A stretch of 34,278 nucleotides of DNA from Betaproteobacteria bacterium (GTDB lineage: Bacteria > Pseudomonadota > Gammaproteobacteria > Burkholderiales > SG8-39): contig JAJDNJ010000115.1 in the NCBI GenBank assembly GCA_022340705.1, positions 1 through 34,278 on the forward strand, read 5' to 3'. The notes below the pieces were generated by a model, which was given only the letters and a program-made list of their open reading frames with translations, made no database searches and was not told the DNA's origin. This document shows, in pieces, positions 1 to 9,673 of the stretch (its first letter is position 1; every line of letters begins with the position of its first letter). Position numbers and translations under genes: made by a program.

Positions 1-97
1 GCGCCGCCGCCTGGATGCACGCGACGATGGTCGCGGCGGAATCGATCAGGGTGCCGTCCCAATCGAACACGATCAGTGCGTAGCGCGGCTCAGGCAT
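1..97 (-). CDS. HAD-family phosphatase (partial, N-terminus only)
   Basis: Only the first 32 or so codons lie in the window; the gene runs off the left edge. The peptide starts MPEPRYALIVFDWDGTLIDS, which carries HAD motif I (DxDGT) with the nucleophile and acid/base aspartates at residues 12 and 14. This is the N-terminus of a phosphoglycolate-phosphatase-like (Gph/HAD-IA) hydrolase. Its ATG lies inside the last codons of rluC (8-nt overlap, ATGCCTGA), so the two genes are probably translationally coupled. An HAD phosphatase next to rluC is, from memory, common in betaproteobacteria. The substrate cannot be told from this fragment. Confidence 0.85.
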   Translation of the reverse strand, partial: MPEPRYALIVFDWDGTLIDSAATIVACIQAAA

Positions 98-1049
98 CGC
101 CGGTTGACCCGAGCGTGACATCGATGGCCGCCTGCATCTCCGGCGGAATCGGACTTTCCAGGCGCAGCGTCGACCCGCTCAGCGGGTGCGCGAGTTCAAG
201 ACGGCATGCGTGCAGGCACAGGCGCCTGACCGCCTGCTGCGCCATGGCGCGGTTGAACGCAAAATCTCCGTATTTGTCGTCTCCGACGACCGGATGGCCG
301 ACGTGCGCGAGGTGCACGCGGATTTGGTGCGTGCGCCCCGTGAGCAGCTCGAGTTCGAGCAAGCTGACGCGTGCGGAAACAGCGAGCGGCCGTACCCGCG
401 TTGCCGCCGCGACACCGTCGCTGCGCACCGCGACGCGTCTCTCGCCCGAGCGCGTGACGGACTTGTGCAGGGGCGCACGGATTTCGCGCGGCCCACCGCG
501 CCAGCGGCCCATGACGAGCGCGACGTAGAACTTCTTCACCTCACCCTCGCGCAGCATGCGATGCAGTGCGACGAGCGCGCTGCGCTTTTTGGCCACCAGC
601 AACAGCCCCGAGGTATCGCGGTCCAGGCGATGCGCCAGCTCGAGCAGCTTCGCCTCCGGCCGCGCGCTGCGCAGCCCCTCGATCGCGCCGAAGCTCACTC
701 CGCTTCCGCCATGCACCGCCACACCGGCGGGCTTGTCGATCACGAGCAGCGCGGCGTCCTCGAACACGATCGGCAGCGTGCGCGCCCGTTCGACGGCCGC
801 GCGCCGCGGCGCCGCGCTCGCTGTCGCCGTACGCACCGGGGGGATGCGCACCCGGTCCCCGGCCCGCAGGCGGTAGTCGGGGCGCACGCGCGCGCTGTTC
901 ACGCGCACCTGGCCGCTGCGCAGCACCCGGTAGACGTGGCTCTTGGGCACGCCCTTGAGCCGGCGCAGGAGGTAGTTGTCGATACGCTGCGCGACCCCCT
1001 CTTCGCCGACTTCCAGCAGGGTCGCCCGAGCCTTGCTTAACTCATTCAT
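90..1049 (-). CDS. rluC: 23S rRNA pseudouridine synthase RluC
   Basis: 319-aa protein of the RluA/RluC family, usual length. Residues about 21-70 form an S4 RNA-binding domain (RIDNYL..., then VYRVLRSGQVRVN). The catalytic motif HRLDRDTSG is at residues 140-148, with the nucleophilic aspartate D143. A family-typical GRTHQIRVHL segment follows towards the C-terminus. In Escherichia coli RluC modifies U955, U2504 and U2580 of 23S rRNA; the same sites are inferred here. It is divergent from rne, as in E. coli, and overlaps the downstream HAD gene by 8 nt. No good Shine-Dalgarno sequence precedes the ATG. The probable rne promoter overlaps the rluC start codon on the other strand, so expression of the two genes may interfere. 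Confidence 0.92.
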   Translation of the reverse strand: MNELSKARATLLEVGEEGVAQRIDNYLLRRLKGVPKSHVYRVLRSGQVRVNSARVRPDYRLRAGDRVRIPPVRTATASAAPRRAAVERARTLPIVFEDAALLVIDKPAGVAVHGGSGVSFGAIEGLRSARPEAKLLELAHRLDRDTSGLLLVAKKRSALVALHRMLREGEVKKFYVALVMGRWRGGPREIRAPLHKSVTRSGERRVAVRSDGVAAATRVRPLAVSARVSLLELELLTGRTHQIRVHLAHVGHPVVGDDKYGDFAFNRAMAQQAVRRLCLHACRLELAHPLSGSTLRLESPIPPEMQAAIDVTLGSTGDA

Positions 1050-1061
1050 TTTTCGTATGAT
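1033..1061 (+). promoter_or_regulatory. Probable sigma-70 promoter of rne
   Basis: A -35-like TTGCTT (1033-1038) and a -10 TATGAT (1056-1061, five of six consensus bases) are separated by exactly 17 bp. The start point would be near 1068, giving rne a leader of about 345 nt, close to the long leader known for E. coli rne (361 nt). The element overlaps the first codons of the divergent rluC gene. It is read from sequence only. Confidence 0.5.
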
Positions 1062-1412
1062 CCGGCGATCTGCTTTGGTTTGCGGAAGGCGCAGGGAGAC
1101 TCACGCGGCGACGGTAGCCCGTTCGAGCGCGCTCCCTGGACAAGGCCCCGAACCGCTGAGTCGCGGTCTGAAGCAGCGGTTAATTTCGCTCACCGCAAGT
1201 AGCGATGGTACTGGAAGCGCGCGCAGAGGAATTCCACATCGGAATCTCGCACGCACCCGTAAGGACGGGTGCCTGAAACGCGGCCACCGCCGGCCATTTC
1301 TGGTCTACCGACACGAGGTGTCGCTACGGAAATCAAGGTCATCAAAGGTCCGAACCTAGGAGAATCCTGACCGACGGAACGCCGTTCTCCTGCGCGCGCA
1401 GGAGAACACGCA
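1062..1412 (+). promoter_or_regulatory. Long structured 5' leader of rne
   Basis: This 351-nt stretch between rluC and rne has no supportable coding region and contains several stem-loops. CAGGGAG (1092-1098) can pair with CTCCCTG (1132-1138). GCACCCGT (1253-1260) pairs with ACGGGTGC (1265-1272) around an AAGG loop. CGACAC (1309-1314) pairs with GTGTCG (1318-1323). A perfect palindrome lies at 1384-1407. RNase E is known in E. coli to control its own mRNA through leader hairpins. An equivalent role here is inferred from position and structure, not from primary-sequence similarity. Confidence 0.6.
1384..1407 (+). promoter_or_regulatory. Perfect palindrome enclosing the rne Shine-Dalgarno
   Basis: The half-site GTTCTCCTGCGC (1384-1395) is followed directly by its exact reverse complement GCGCAGGAGAAC (1396-1407). 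The Shine-Dalgarno sequence AGGAG (1400-1404) lies in the right arm, 8 nt before the GTG start at 1413. The spacing fixes GTG rather than the ATG at 1422 as the rne start. Folded, the stem would hide the ribosome-binding site completely. It could also serve as an RNase E target. Confidence 0.75.
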
Positions 1413-4190
1413 GTGAAACGCATGCTATTCAACGCGACGCAGCAAGAAGAGCTGCGCGTCGCAATCGTCGATGGGCAGAAGCTCGTCGACCTCGACATCG
1501 AATCGGCCTCACGGGAGCAGCGCAAAGGCAACATTTACAAAGGCATCATCACCCGGATAGAACCCAGCCTCGAAGCTGCGTTCGTCGACTATGGCGAAGA
1601 GCGCCACGGGTTTTTGCCTTTCAAGGAGGTCGCGCGCGCATTCTTTAAGTCCGATGTCGATGTCGGGCGGGCGCGCATCCAGGATGCGCTGCGCGAGGGC
1701 CAGCAGGTCATCGTCCAGGTCGAAAAGGACGAGCGCGGCACCAAGGGGGCGGCCCTCACCACCTTCATCAGCCTGGCGGGGCGCTACCTCGTCCTGATGC
1801 CGAACAATCCTCGCGGCGGCGGCGTCTCGCGCCGCATCGAAGGCGAGGAGCGCAACGAGCTGCGCGACACGCTCGACCAGCTCGAGGTGCCGCAAGGCAT
1901 GAGCGTCATCGCGCGTACGGCTGCGATCGGCCGCTCGGCCGAGGAGCTGAGGTGGGATCAGAACTATCTCCTGCAGCTCTGGCGCGCGATCGAATCGGCG
2001 GCCGGACTCGGCGCGCCGGGCGAGTCGCCCACGGCGGACGAATCGACCAAACCGTTTCTCATCTACCTTGAGTCGAGCCTCGTCATCCGCGCGATCCGGG
2101 ACTATTACCAGCCCGAGATCGGCGAGCTGCTGATCGATACCGAGGAGATCTACGAGCAGGCACGCGCGTTCATGCAGACGGTGATGCCGGCGAACGTGGG
2201 TAAGGTGAAGCTGTACCGCGATGACATCCCGCTTTTCTCCCGCTTCCAAATCGAGCATCAGATCGAGAGCGCCTACGCGCGCCACGTCAACCTGCCCTCG
2301 GGAGGTGCGGTGGTGATCGACCATACCGAGGCGCTGGTCGCGATCGACGTCAATTCCGCGCGTGCGACCCGCGGTGGCGATATCGAGGAAACCGCGCTGC
2401 GCACCAACCTGGAAGCGGCCGACGAGGTTGCGCGCCAGATGCGCCTGCGCGACCTGGGCGGCCTGATCGTCGTTGACTTCATCGACATGGAGTCGCAGCG
2501 CAACCAGCGCGAGGTCGAGACGCGTTTTCGCGACGCGCTGCGCTTCGACCGGGCGCGGGTTCAGGTGGGCAGGATCTCGCGCTTCGGCCTGATGGAGCTT
2601 TCCCGCCAGCGCCTGCGTCCGTCGCTCGAGGAAACGGCGCACATCAACTGTCCGCGCTGCAGCGGGACGGGTTTCATCCGCGGCACCGAATCGACGGCGC
2701 TCCACGTACTGCGCATCCTGCAGGAAGAGGCGATGAAGGAGAACACCGGTGCGGTGCACGCCCAGGTGCCGATCGACGTCTCGAGCTTTCTGCTGAACGA
2801 GAAACGCAGCGAGATTCAGAAGCTCGAAGCTCGCCTCAAGGTCAACATCATCCTGGTGCCGAATGCGCATCTCGATACGCCGCACTATCGCGTCCAGCGA
2901 TTGCGTCACGACGAGCTCAACCAGATGGAGCATGTGCCGGCGAGCTACGAGCTGGTCGAAGTGCCCGAAGAGCCTGGCACCGAGGCCGCAGCGAGCGAGG
3001 CGAAGCGCGAACGACAACAGGCCGCGGTGACCGGCATCACGCCGGCGCAACCGGCGCCGACCGTGCCGGAGCCCGCGACCGAACGCGGGACGCCACGCGG
3101 CCAGCCGGTTCCGCGTGCCGAGCGTCCGGTAGTTCCCGCCGCGGCGCGCCCTGGAATCATCGGGCGGATCTTGAGCTGGTTCCATCTTGAGCAGGCAGAG
3201 CCGGCGGCGCCGGCGGCCGAAGGCCGCGGCCAAGCGCGTTCCGCGCGCGCGCCCGAACAGGCGCGCCGGCGCGACGCCGAGCGGCGCGAACGTCGCGGCG
3301 AGCCGCGCGCGGCGCTCGAGCGGCGCGATCGCGGGGAGCGTGGTGAGCGCGCGGAAGGTCGGCGCGGACGCGGCGAGCGGGGCGAGCGCGGCGAGAGCCG
3401 CAGAGGGCGCGCGGAGCAGGCGCCGCGCGGAAACGGTCAGTCGCGTCGCGAGCGCGCAGAACGTGGTGATCGCGGTGCGCGTGGTCCCGAGCGAGGGCGC
3501 GAAACGCAGGCGCCGGTGGCGCAGCCAGCCGAGGCGGCAGGCGAATCGCCAATGAACGCAGCGCCGACGCGCGAGGGCGAGGAGCCACGCCGCCGACGCA
3601 GCCGACGCGATCGCCAGCGCGACCGACGCCGTGCGGAGGCCCCGGCGGCTCCGGGTGCTGTGCAGGCAGGCGAAGGCGCGAGCACGGCCGGCGTGGAACC
3701 CAGCTTGGAAACCGTCGCCGAGAGCGCCCCCGCGGGTCAGCTCGACACGGCGCCCACGCCGGTGGAAACCCATGCCTTCGGCGTGCCACCGTCCGAGCAG
3801 ATACAGGTGCCAGAGACGGCTGCGGCCGAGGCGGCGGTGCCTTCAACCGAAGTCGAACCACAACCGGTTGCGCAGCTGTTTGCCGAGGCGACGACGATTC
3901 CCGAGGCAGCGGAACCCATACCTTCGCCCGAGCCGGTCATGCATCCCGAGCCGGCAGCGTTCGCGCCTTCGGCGCCGGCACCCGCGGCGCATTCGGCAGA
4001 GGCGCCGTCTACGGTGGCGGTCGATACGCGTGCATCGCTCAGCGAGGCCGGTCTCGAACTGGTCGAAACCGATCCCTCGAAAGCAGCATCCACGCGGCCC
4101 GAGCCCGAGCCGGTCAAACTTGGTCGCCCGCGCCCCGAGCGTCAAAAGCCGGTCGAGGAAGCGCTGGTCCAGGTCGAGACGCACAAATAG
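1413..4190 (+). CDS. rne: Ribonuclease E
   Basis: 925-aa endoribonuclease that starts degradation of most mRNAs and matures rRNA and tRNA at the membrane-associated degradosome. The N-terminal S1 region spans about residues 36-120. The DNase I-like catalytic core holds the two expected metal-binding aspartates, D312 in AIDVNSA and D355 in VVDFIDM. The zinc link CPRCSGTG gives C413 and C416, used for dimer and tetramer assembly. From about residue 520 the chain is low complexity: a very Arg/Gly/Glu-rich block at about 600-760, likely RNA binding and degradosome scaffold, then a Pro/Ala/Glu-rich tail. The C-terminal [20 protein letters not shown] is a short microdomain that I recall from betaproteobacterial RNase E. 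The start is GTG, chosen by the well-spaced AGGAG. The large antisense ORFs over the tail reflect GC-rich codon usage. Confidence 0.96.
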   Translation: MKRMLFNATQQEELRVAIVDGQKLVDLDIESASREQRKGNIYKGIITRIEPSLEAAFVDYGEERHGFLPFKEVARAFFKSDVDVGRARIQDALREGQQVIVQVEKDERGTKGAALTTFISLAGRYLVLMPNNPRGGGVSRRIEGEERNELRDTLDQLEVPQGMSVIARTAAIGRSAEELRWDQNYLLQLWRAIESAAGLGAPGESPTADESTKPFLIYLESSLVIRAIRDYYQPEIGELLIDTEEIYEQARAFMQTVMPANVGKVKLYRDDIPLFSRFQIEHQIESAYARHVNLPSGGAVVIDHTEALVAIDVNSARATRGGDIEETALRTNLEAADEVARQMRLRDLGGLIVVDFIDMESQRNQREVETRFRDALRFDRARVQVGRISRFGLMELSRQRLRPSLEETAHINCPRCSGTGFIRGTESTALHVLRILQEEAMKENTGAVHAQVPIDVSSFLLNEKRSEIQKLEARLKVNIILVPNAHLDTPHYRVQRLRHDELNQMEHVPASYELVEVPEEPGTEAAASEAKRERQQAAVTGITPAQPAPTVPEPATERGTPRGQPVPRAERPVVPAAARPGIIGRILSWFHLEQAEPAAPAAEGRGQARSARAPEQARRRDAERRERRGEPRAALERRDRGERGERAEGRRGRGERGERGESRRGRAEQAPRGNGQSRRERAERGDRGARGPERGRETQAPVAQPAEAAGESPMNAAPTREGEEPRRRRSRRDRQRDRRRAEAPAAPGAVQAGEGASTAGVEPSLETVAESAPAGQLDTAPTPVETHAFGVPPSEQIQVPETAAAEAAVPSTEVEPQPVAQLFAEATTIPEAAEPIPSPEPVMHPEPAAFAPSAPAPAAHSAEAPSTVAVDTRASLSEAGLELVETDPSKAASTRPEPEPVKLGRPRPERQKPVEEALVQVETHK

Positions 4191-4208
4191 CGCCGCGATT
4201 TCGCGGCG
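4191..4208. terminator. GC-rich hairpin between convergent rne and phosphatase genes
   Basis: CGCCGCGA (4191-4198) and TCGCGGCG (4201-4208) form a stem starting at the base after the rne stop codon. The gene on the other strand ends at 4231. There is no T-run, so it is either a weak bidirectional terminator or an mRNA 3'-end stabilising stem. Confidence 0.4.
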
Positions 4209-4230
4209 CGCCGTGCCGGCGCGGGCGACG

Positions 4231-4728
4231 TCAGTCGCCCCGCTCTCCCCGGCGCAGGCTGTCGAGCAGGCCTGCGGCGGCACGCTCGATCATGTCGAGC
4301 ACCCGCTCGAAGCCGTCGGCGCCGCCGTAATACGGGTCGGGCACATCCTGGCCCGGCGACGCTTCGGCGTAATCCATGAACAGGCCGAGACCTTTGAACC
4401 CGGTCGGCGCCAGGCGGCGCAGGATCGCGAGGTGGCCGCGGTCCATCGCCAGTATCCGCGCAAAGCGCTCGAAGTCCTCGCGCGACACCTGGCGCGCGCG
4501 CAGCATGCTCAGGTCGTAGCCGCGCCGCCGTGCGTGCATCTGGGCCCGCGCATCCGGCGCTTCGCCCACGTGGTAGTCGTGCGTGCCGGCGGAATCGACG
4601 CGTATCCGTTCGGCGAGCCCGGCTTTGCTCACCATCTGCAGAAACACGCCGTGCGCCGTCGGCGAGCGGCAGATGTTGCCGGTGCAGACGAAAAGAACGC
4701 CGGTCGACGGACTGACGCTGCCGGCCAC
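4231..4728 (-). CDS. Low-molecular-weight protein-tyrosine phosphatase
   Basis: 165-aa protein, the normal length of the family. The P-loop CTGNICRS (residues 15-22) has nucleophile C15 and phosphate-binding R21. The general-acid loop DPYYGG is at residues 131-136 with D131. Such enzymes dephosphorylate phosphotyrosine proteins; in bacteria many act on BY-kinases of exopolysaccharide synthesis, but no such kinase lies nearby. The start is GTG, 5 nt downstream of the uvrB stop, so the two genes are probably cotranscribed from the uvrB promoter. Confidence 0.92.
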   Translation of the reverse strand: MAGSVSPSTGVLFVCTGNICRSPTAHGVFLQMVSKAGLAERIRVDSAGTHDYHVGEAPDARAQMHARRRGYDLSMLRARQVSREDFERFARILAMDRGHLAILRRLAPTGFKGLGLFMDYAEASPGQDVPDPYYGGADGFERVLDMIERAAAGLLDSLRRGERGD

Positions 4729-4733
4729 CGCGC

Positions 4734-6815
<2,082 letters not shown>

Positions 6816-6826
6816 GGCAAAACGGC

Positions 6827-6839
6827 GATTTTCCCACAG
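6827..6839. repeat. 13-bp direct repeat, left copy (uvrB side)
   Basis: GATTTTCCCACAG, identical to the copy at 9617-9629 and in the same orientation. It lies 11 nt upstream of the uvrB start codon. The two copies bracket the whole ABC transporter operon. The flanking bases differ immediately on both sides, so the match is exactly 13 bp. Confidence 0.85.
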
Positions 6840-6870
6840 CGCCGTGCAGCGACGCCACGCGGCTGCGCGT

Positions 6871-7677
6871 TCACCCGCGCCAGCGCAGCAGAAAGCGCTC
6901 CGCGCGACCGATCAGCCATCCGACCCCGAGCCCCAGCGCGGACAGGATCGCCACGCCCGCGATCAGCTGGTCGGTCGCCATCAGATTTCCGGCCATCAGA
7001 ATGTAGGCGCCGACGCCGAACTCGGCGCCGATCATCTCGGCGGCGACCAGCAGGATGATCGCGATCGATGCGGTGATACGGAAGCCGGACAATATCGCCG
7101 GCAACGCGCCCGGCAAGATGATTTTACGCACCACAGACGACCAGCGCAGGCCGAACGACTGCCCCATGCGCACCAGGCCGCGATCGACGTTGTCGATGCC
7201 ACCGGTGACCGCGATCACCGTGGGAAAGAACACGCCGAAGAAGATCGTGGCGACCTTCGAGGCTTCGCCGATACCGAACCAGATGATGAACAGCGGCAGC
7301 AACGCGATCTTCGGAATCGGAAAGATCGCCGACACCAGCGGCACGACTCCGGCGCGCGCGAGAGAAAAGAGCCCCGCCGAGATGCCGACCCCGATGCCCG
7401 CCAGCGTACCCAGGCACCATCCGAGCACGAGGCGCTCGAGCGAGGCGCCGAGGTGCTTGAACAGCAAGCCGCTACGATAAAGGTCCTCGAGCGCGCCGAG
7501 TGCAGCCGACGGCGCCGGCAGGATCAGCGCGCTGATCCAGCCCGTGCGCGAGCCCAGCTCCCAAAGCAGGAGCAGCGTGACAAAGACGATCGGACCGACA
7601 ATGCCGACCGGACGCGGCGCAAAGCCGCCGCCGCGAAACGCGACCGATCGCGCCTGCGGCACCGGGCCCTCAGGCAT
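6871..7677 (-). CDS. ABC transporter permease (SsuC/TauC/NrtB type)
   Basis: 268-aa inner-membrane permease of the BPD_transp_1 type found in sulfonate, taurine, nitrate and pyrimidine-precursor importers. After a hydrophilic N-terminus of about 25 residues come roughly six transmembrane segments, beginning with [16 protein letters not shown]. The cytoplasmic EAA-like coupling loop is [18 protein letters not shown] followed by LPAILSGFR. Its start overlaps the end of the ATPase gene by 8 nt. It is the last gene of the three-gene importer operon and is followed by uvrB on the same strand after about 55 nt. The substrate cannot be read from the permease. Confidence 0.9.
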   Translation of the reverse strand: MPEGPVPQARSVAFRGGGFAPRPVGIVGPIVFVTLLLLWELGSRTGWISALILPAPSAALGALEDLYRSGLLFKHLGASLERLVLGWCLGTLAGIGVGISAGLFSLARAGVVPLVSAIFPIPKIALLPLFIIWFGIGEASKVATIFFGVFFPTVIAVTGGIDNVDRGLVRMGQSFGLRWSSVVRKIILPGALPAILSGFRITASIAIILLVAAEMIGAEFGVGAYILMAGNLMATDQLIAGVAILSALGLGVGWLIGRAERFLLRWRG

Positions 7678-8437
7678 CGGCCAGCTCTTGATCGGCGGCC
7701 AGCGCCTCTTCGCGCATCAGCCGCCAGAGCCGCTCCTGGAGCGCCTCGAGCGAGGCGCGCTCGGCGCTGCGACCGGCCAGGGGCAGATCGATGTCCACGA
7801 CCTCGCGAATGCGCCCTGGCCTGCGCGAAAGCACGATGACTTTGTGTCCGAGGCGAACTGCCTCACCGAGGTTGTGGGTGACGTAGCAGGCCGTGAAGGG
7901 CTCGCGCGACCAGAGCTCGATCAGATCGTCCATCAGCAACTCGCGCGTTTGACTGTCGAGTGCGGAGAGCGGTTCGTCCATCAGCAGACAGGCCGGGTTC
8001 ACACTCAGCGCACGCGCGATCGCGACGCGCTGCTTCATGCCTCCGGAGAGCTGGCGCGGGAAAGCGTCGCCGAATTCGCTCAGCTTGGTCCGGCGCAGGA
8101 CGTCGTCAATGATGGCCGCGCGCGCACCCTGGTCGAGCACGTGGTCTTCCAACACCAGGCTGACATTGCCGCGCACCGTACGCCACGGCAGCAGCGCGAA
8201 GTCCTGGAAGATGTAGGTCAGCGGATTGCGCGAGTCCGCGGGCGGTTCGCCGAGTTGCAGCACCGCCCCGGCACTCGGCTTTTCGAGCCCGCCGATCAGC
8301 CGCAGCAGCGTCGACTTGCCACAGCCCGAGGGTCCGATGATGCAGACGATGTGGCCTTGCGCGACGGTGAAATCGACGTCGTCGAGGACCTCCACCCCGC
8401 CGTAACGGTGCGACACATGGCTAAGGTGCAGATCCAT
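7670..8437 (-). CDS. ABC transporter ATP-binding protein (SsuB/TauB/NrtD type)
   Basis: 255-aa ATPase of the nitrate/sulfonate/taurine importer family. Walker A GPSGCGKST is at residues 35-43, the Q-loop is in YIFQDFALLPW (75-85), the signature LSGGMKQR at 130-137, Walker B LLMDEP at 151-156 with the D-loop SALD, and the H-loop in CYVTHNLGEA. It energises the permease encoded downstream, with which it overlaps by 8 nt. A strong hairpin separates it from the upstream binding-protein gene, which may lower its expression relative to that protein. Confidence 0.94.
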   Translation of the reverse strand: MDLHLSHVSHRYGGVEVLDDVDFTVAQGHIVCIIGPSGCGKSTLLRLIGGLEKPSAGAVLQLGEPPADSRNPLTYIFQDFALLPWRTVRGNVSLVLEDHVLDQGARAAIIDDVLRRTKLSEFGDAFPRQLSGGMKQRVAIARALSVNPACLLMDEPLSALDSQTRELLMDDLIELWSREPFTACYVTHNLGEAVRLGHKVIVLSRRPGRIREVVDIDLPLAGRSAERASLEALQERLWRLMREEALAADQELADA

Positions 8438-8459
8438 CTAAGGGCGACGACCGCGCTGG

Positions 8460-8490
8460 GGCGCGCGGCGCGCAGAACGCGCCGCGCGCC
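8460..8490 (-). promoter_or_regulatory. 12-bp perfect stem between binding-protein and ATPase genes
   Basis: GGCGCGCGGCGC (8460-8471) and GCGCCGCGCGCC (8479-8490) form a perfect 12-bp, all-GC stem around a 7-nt loop. It begins 7 nt after the binding-protein stop codon in the direction of transcription. There is no T-run. Stems of this kind after periplasmic binding-protein genes commonly protect the upstream message from 3' exonucleases or attenuate downstream genes; that role is inferred here. Confidence 0.7.
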
Positions 8491-8497
8491 TAGGCAC

Positions 8498-9529
8498 TCA
8501 TTTCGGCACGTCGAACATGTCGGCGTAGCCCGTCGCGATGAGATCCTTGTAGGTCATCTTCGTCTTGACGAGTCCCTGGGCCTTGAACCAGTCGAGCTGC
8601 TTCTTGACATTGCCCACGTCGAGCGCCGCGCCCTCGTTGATGTAAACCGCGCCGGCCTTGATGCCCGGTGCCGCCTTTTCGTAAGGCCGGTCGGCGTAGA
8701 CGTACTTGTGGATCAGTTTGACCATCGCTTCGGTCGCGGCGGGATCCTTCTTCTGGTTGAGCATCACGGCACGGTAATCGGCGATGCCTTTCTTGTACGC
8801 GCGCATGAAGCGCTTGACCTGGACCTGGCGTTCGGCCGTGTTCCGCGTCGAGGTGAAGATCGTGGTGACTTGGTAGGGACCCAGGTCGCTCATCCAGCCG
8901 ATGATCTTCGCCGCCTTCGCCTTGTCCAATGGAATGGCGACATGGGGCACCATCATCATCGCGTCGACCTGTCCCGACTTCACCGCGCCGATCATCGAGC
9001 CCACCTTCTGCAGCGGCTTGAGGCTAACGTCGCTCATGGCGAACCCGTACTTGGCCGCGATCATCCCGGTCATGAAGTGGAACGAGGAGCCGACCTGGGT
9101 GATCGCCACCGAATGTCCCTTGATCTTCGCCGGTGACGTCATGCCCGCGGCATAGGCCTTGTTCGAGGCCATGATCGCCATGCCCTTATAGCCCTTCTTT
9201 TCGGCGAAAAGGCCACCGACGATTTTCAGCGCGCCTTTGTCGGCGAGATTGAAATACCCGCCGGTCAGCGCCGTGATGCCGAAGTCGATGTCGCCCGAGG
9301 CGATCGCCACGGCCACAGGCTGCGCCGCCTGGAAGAACTTGAGCTCGACGTCGAGCCCCTCCTGCTTGAAGTAGCCGCGCTCATAGGCGATGAACGTCGG
9401 CGCATGCGAGGTGAAACGCAGCGCACCGACGGTGATCTTCTCCTGTGCCCAGGCGCCGCCGCTGACGGCGCCTGCGGCTACGATGGCCGCGCAGATCACG
9501 CTGCGCCGGATTCGGCTAGATACTTGCAT
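8498..9529 (-). CDS. ABC transporter substrate-binding protein (NMT1/SsuA-like)
   Basis: 343-aa periplasmic binding protein. The open frame extends much further upstream, but the start at 9529 is fixed by a strong AGGAGG-type site just before the ATG and by the signal peptide. The signal has basic R6-R9, a hydrophobic core, and a likely cut after AWA at residue 28. The mature protein opens with ITVGALRFTSHAPTFIAYER, the pattern of nitrate/sulfonate/taurine/NMT1-like binding proteins. The GDIDFGITALTGG segment is also typical. It is the first gene of the operon, divergent from the aminotransferase. The ligand is unknown; possible substrates include aromatic acids, sulfonates and pyrimidine precursors. 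Confidence 0.9.
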   Translation of the reverse strand: MQVSSRIRRSVICAAIVAAGAVSGGAWAQEKITVGALRFTSHAPTFIAYERGYFKQEGLDVELKFFQAAQPVAVAIASGDIDFGITALTGGYFNLADKGALKIVGGLFAEKKGYKGMAIMASNKAYAAGMTSPAKIKGHSVAITQVGSSFHFMTGMIAAKYGFAMSDVSLKPLQKVGSMIGAVKSGQVDAMMMVPHVAIPLDKAKAAKIIGWMSDLGPYQVTTIFTSTRNTAERQVQVKRFMRAYKKGIADYRAVMLNQKKDPAATEAMVKLIHKYVYADRPYEKAAPGIKAGAVYINEGAALDVGNVKKQLDWFKAQGLVKTKMTYKDLIATGYADMFDVPK

Positions 9530-9616
9530 GCTGCCCTCCTCCTCGATTCCAGAATCTCGGTTGAATGTTCCGCCCAGCTGCGTCTGCCTGTCGGTCGACG
9601 CTGCGCGGTGTTGCGG

Positions 9617-9629
9617 GATTTTCCCACAG
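9617..9629. repeat. 13-bp direct repeat, right copy (aminotransferase side)
   Basis: GATTTTCCCACAG, exact copy of 6827-6839, lying 44 nt upstream of the aminotransferase ATG at 9674. The segment between the copies holds only the ABC operon and its promoter region. It overlaps the presumed -35 zone of the aminotransferase promoter. Confidence 0.85.
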
Positions 9630-9647
9630 AGACCCCGCGGGTAAAAT
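9619..9647 (+). promoter_or_regulatory. Possible promoter of the aminotransferase gene
   Basis: TAAAAT (9642-9647) matches the -10 consensus at five of six positions. A weak -35-like TTTTCC (9619-9624), 17 bp upstream, falls inside the 13-bp repeat. The start point would be near 9654, leaving a leader of about 20 nt. The -35 is poor, so an activator or an extended element may be needed. Confidence 0.35.
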
Positions 9648-9673
9648 ATCGCGTTCGCGCACTTCCCGATCCC

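Noticed and set aside
3240-3640. Arg/Gly/Glu-rich repeats in the rne tail as a mobile or foreign repeat
   Set aside because: Low-complexity arginine-rich RNA-binding segments are normal in RNase E C-terminal halves; the frame is intact and ends in a family-like microdomain.
1509-3773. 754-codon open frame antisense to rne, and several other long antisense frames (for example 186-1040 and 5727-7058 on the plus strand)
   Set aside because: They mirror confirmed genes with GC-rich codons, their translations are Arg/Ala/His-rich without motifs, and rne, rluC and uvrB are unambiguous on the opposite strand.
9545-9556. GATTC-CA-GAATC inverted repeat upstream of the substrate-binding protein gene
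   Set aside because: Five-base arms next to the ribosome-binding site are expected by chance at this frequency; no supporting second site.
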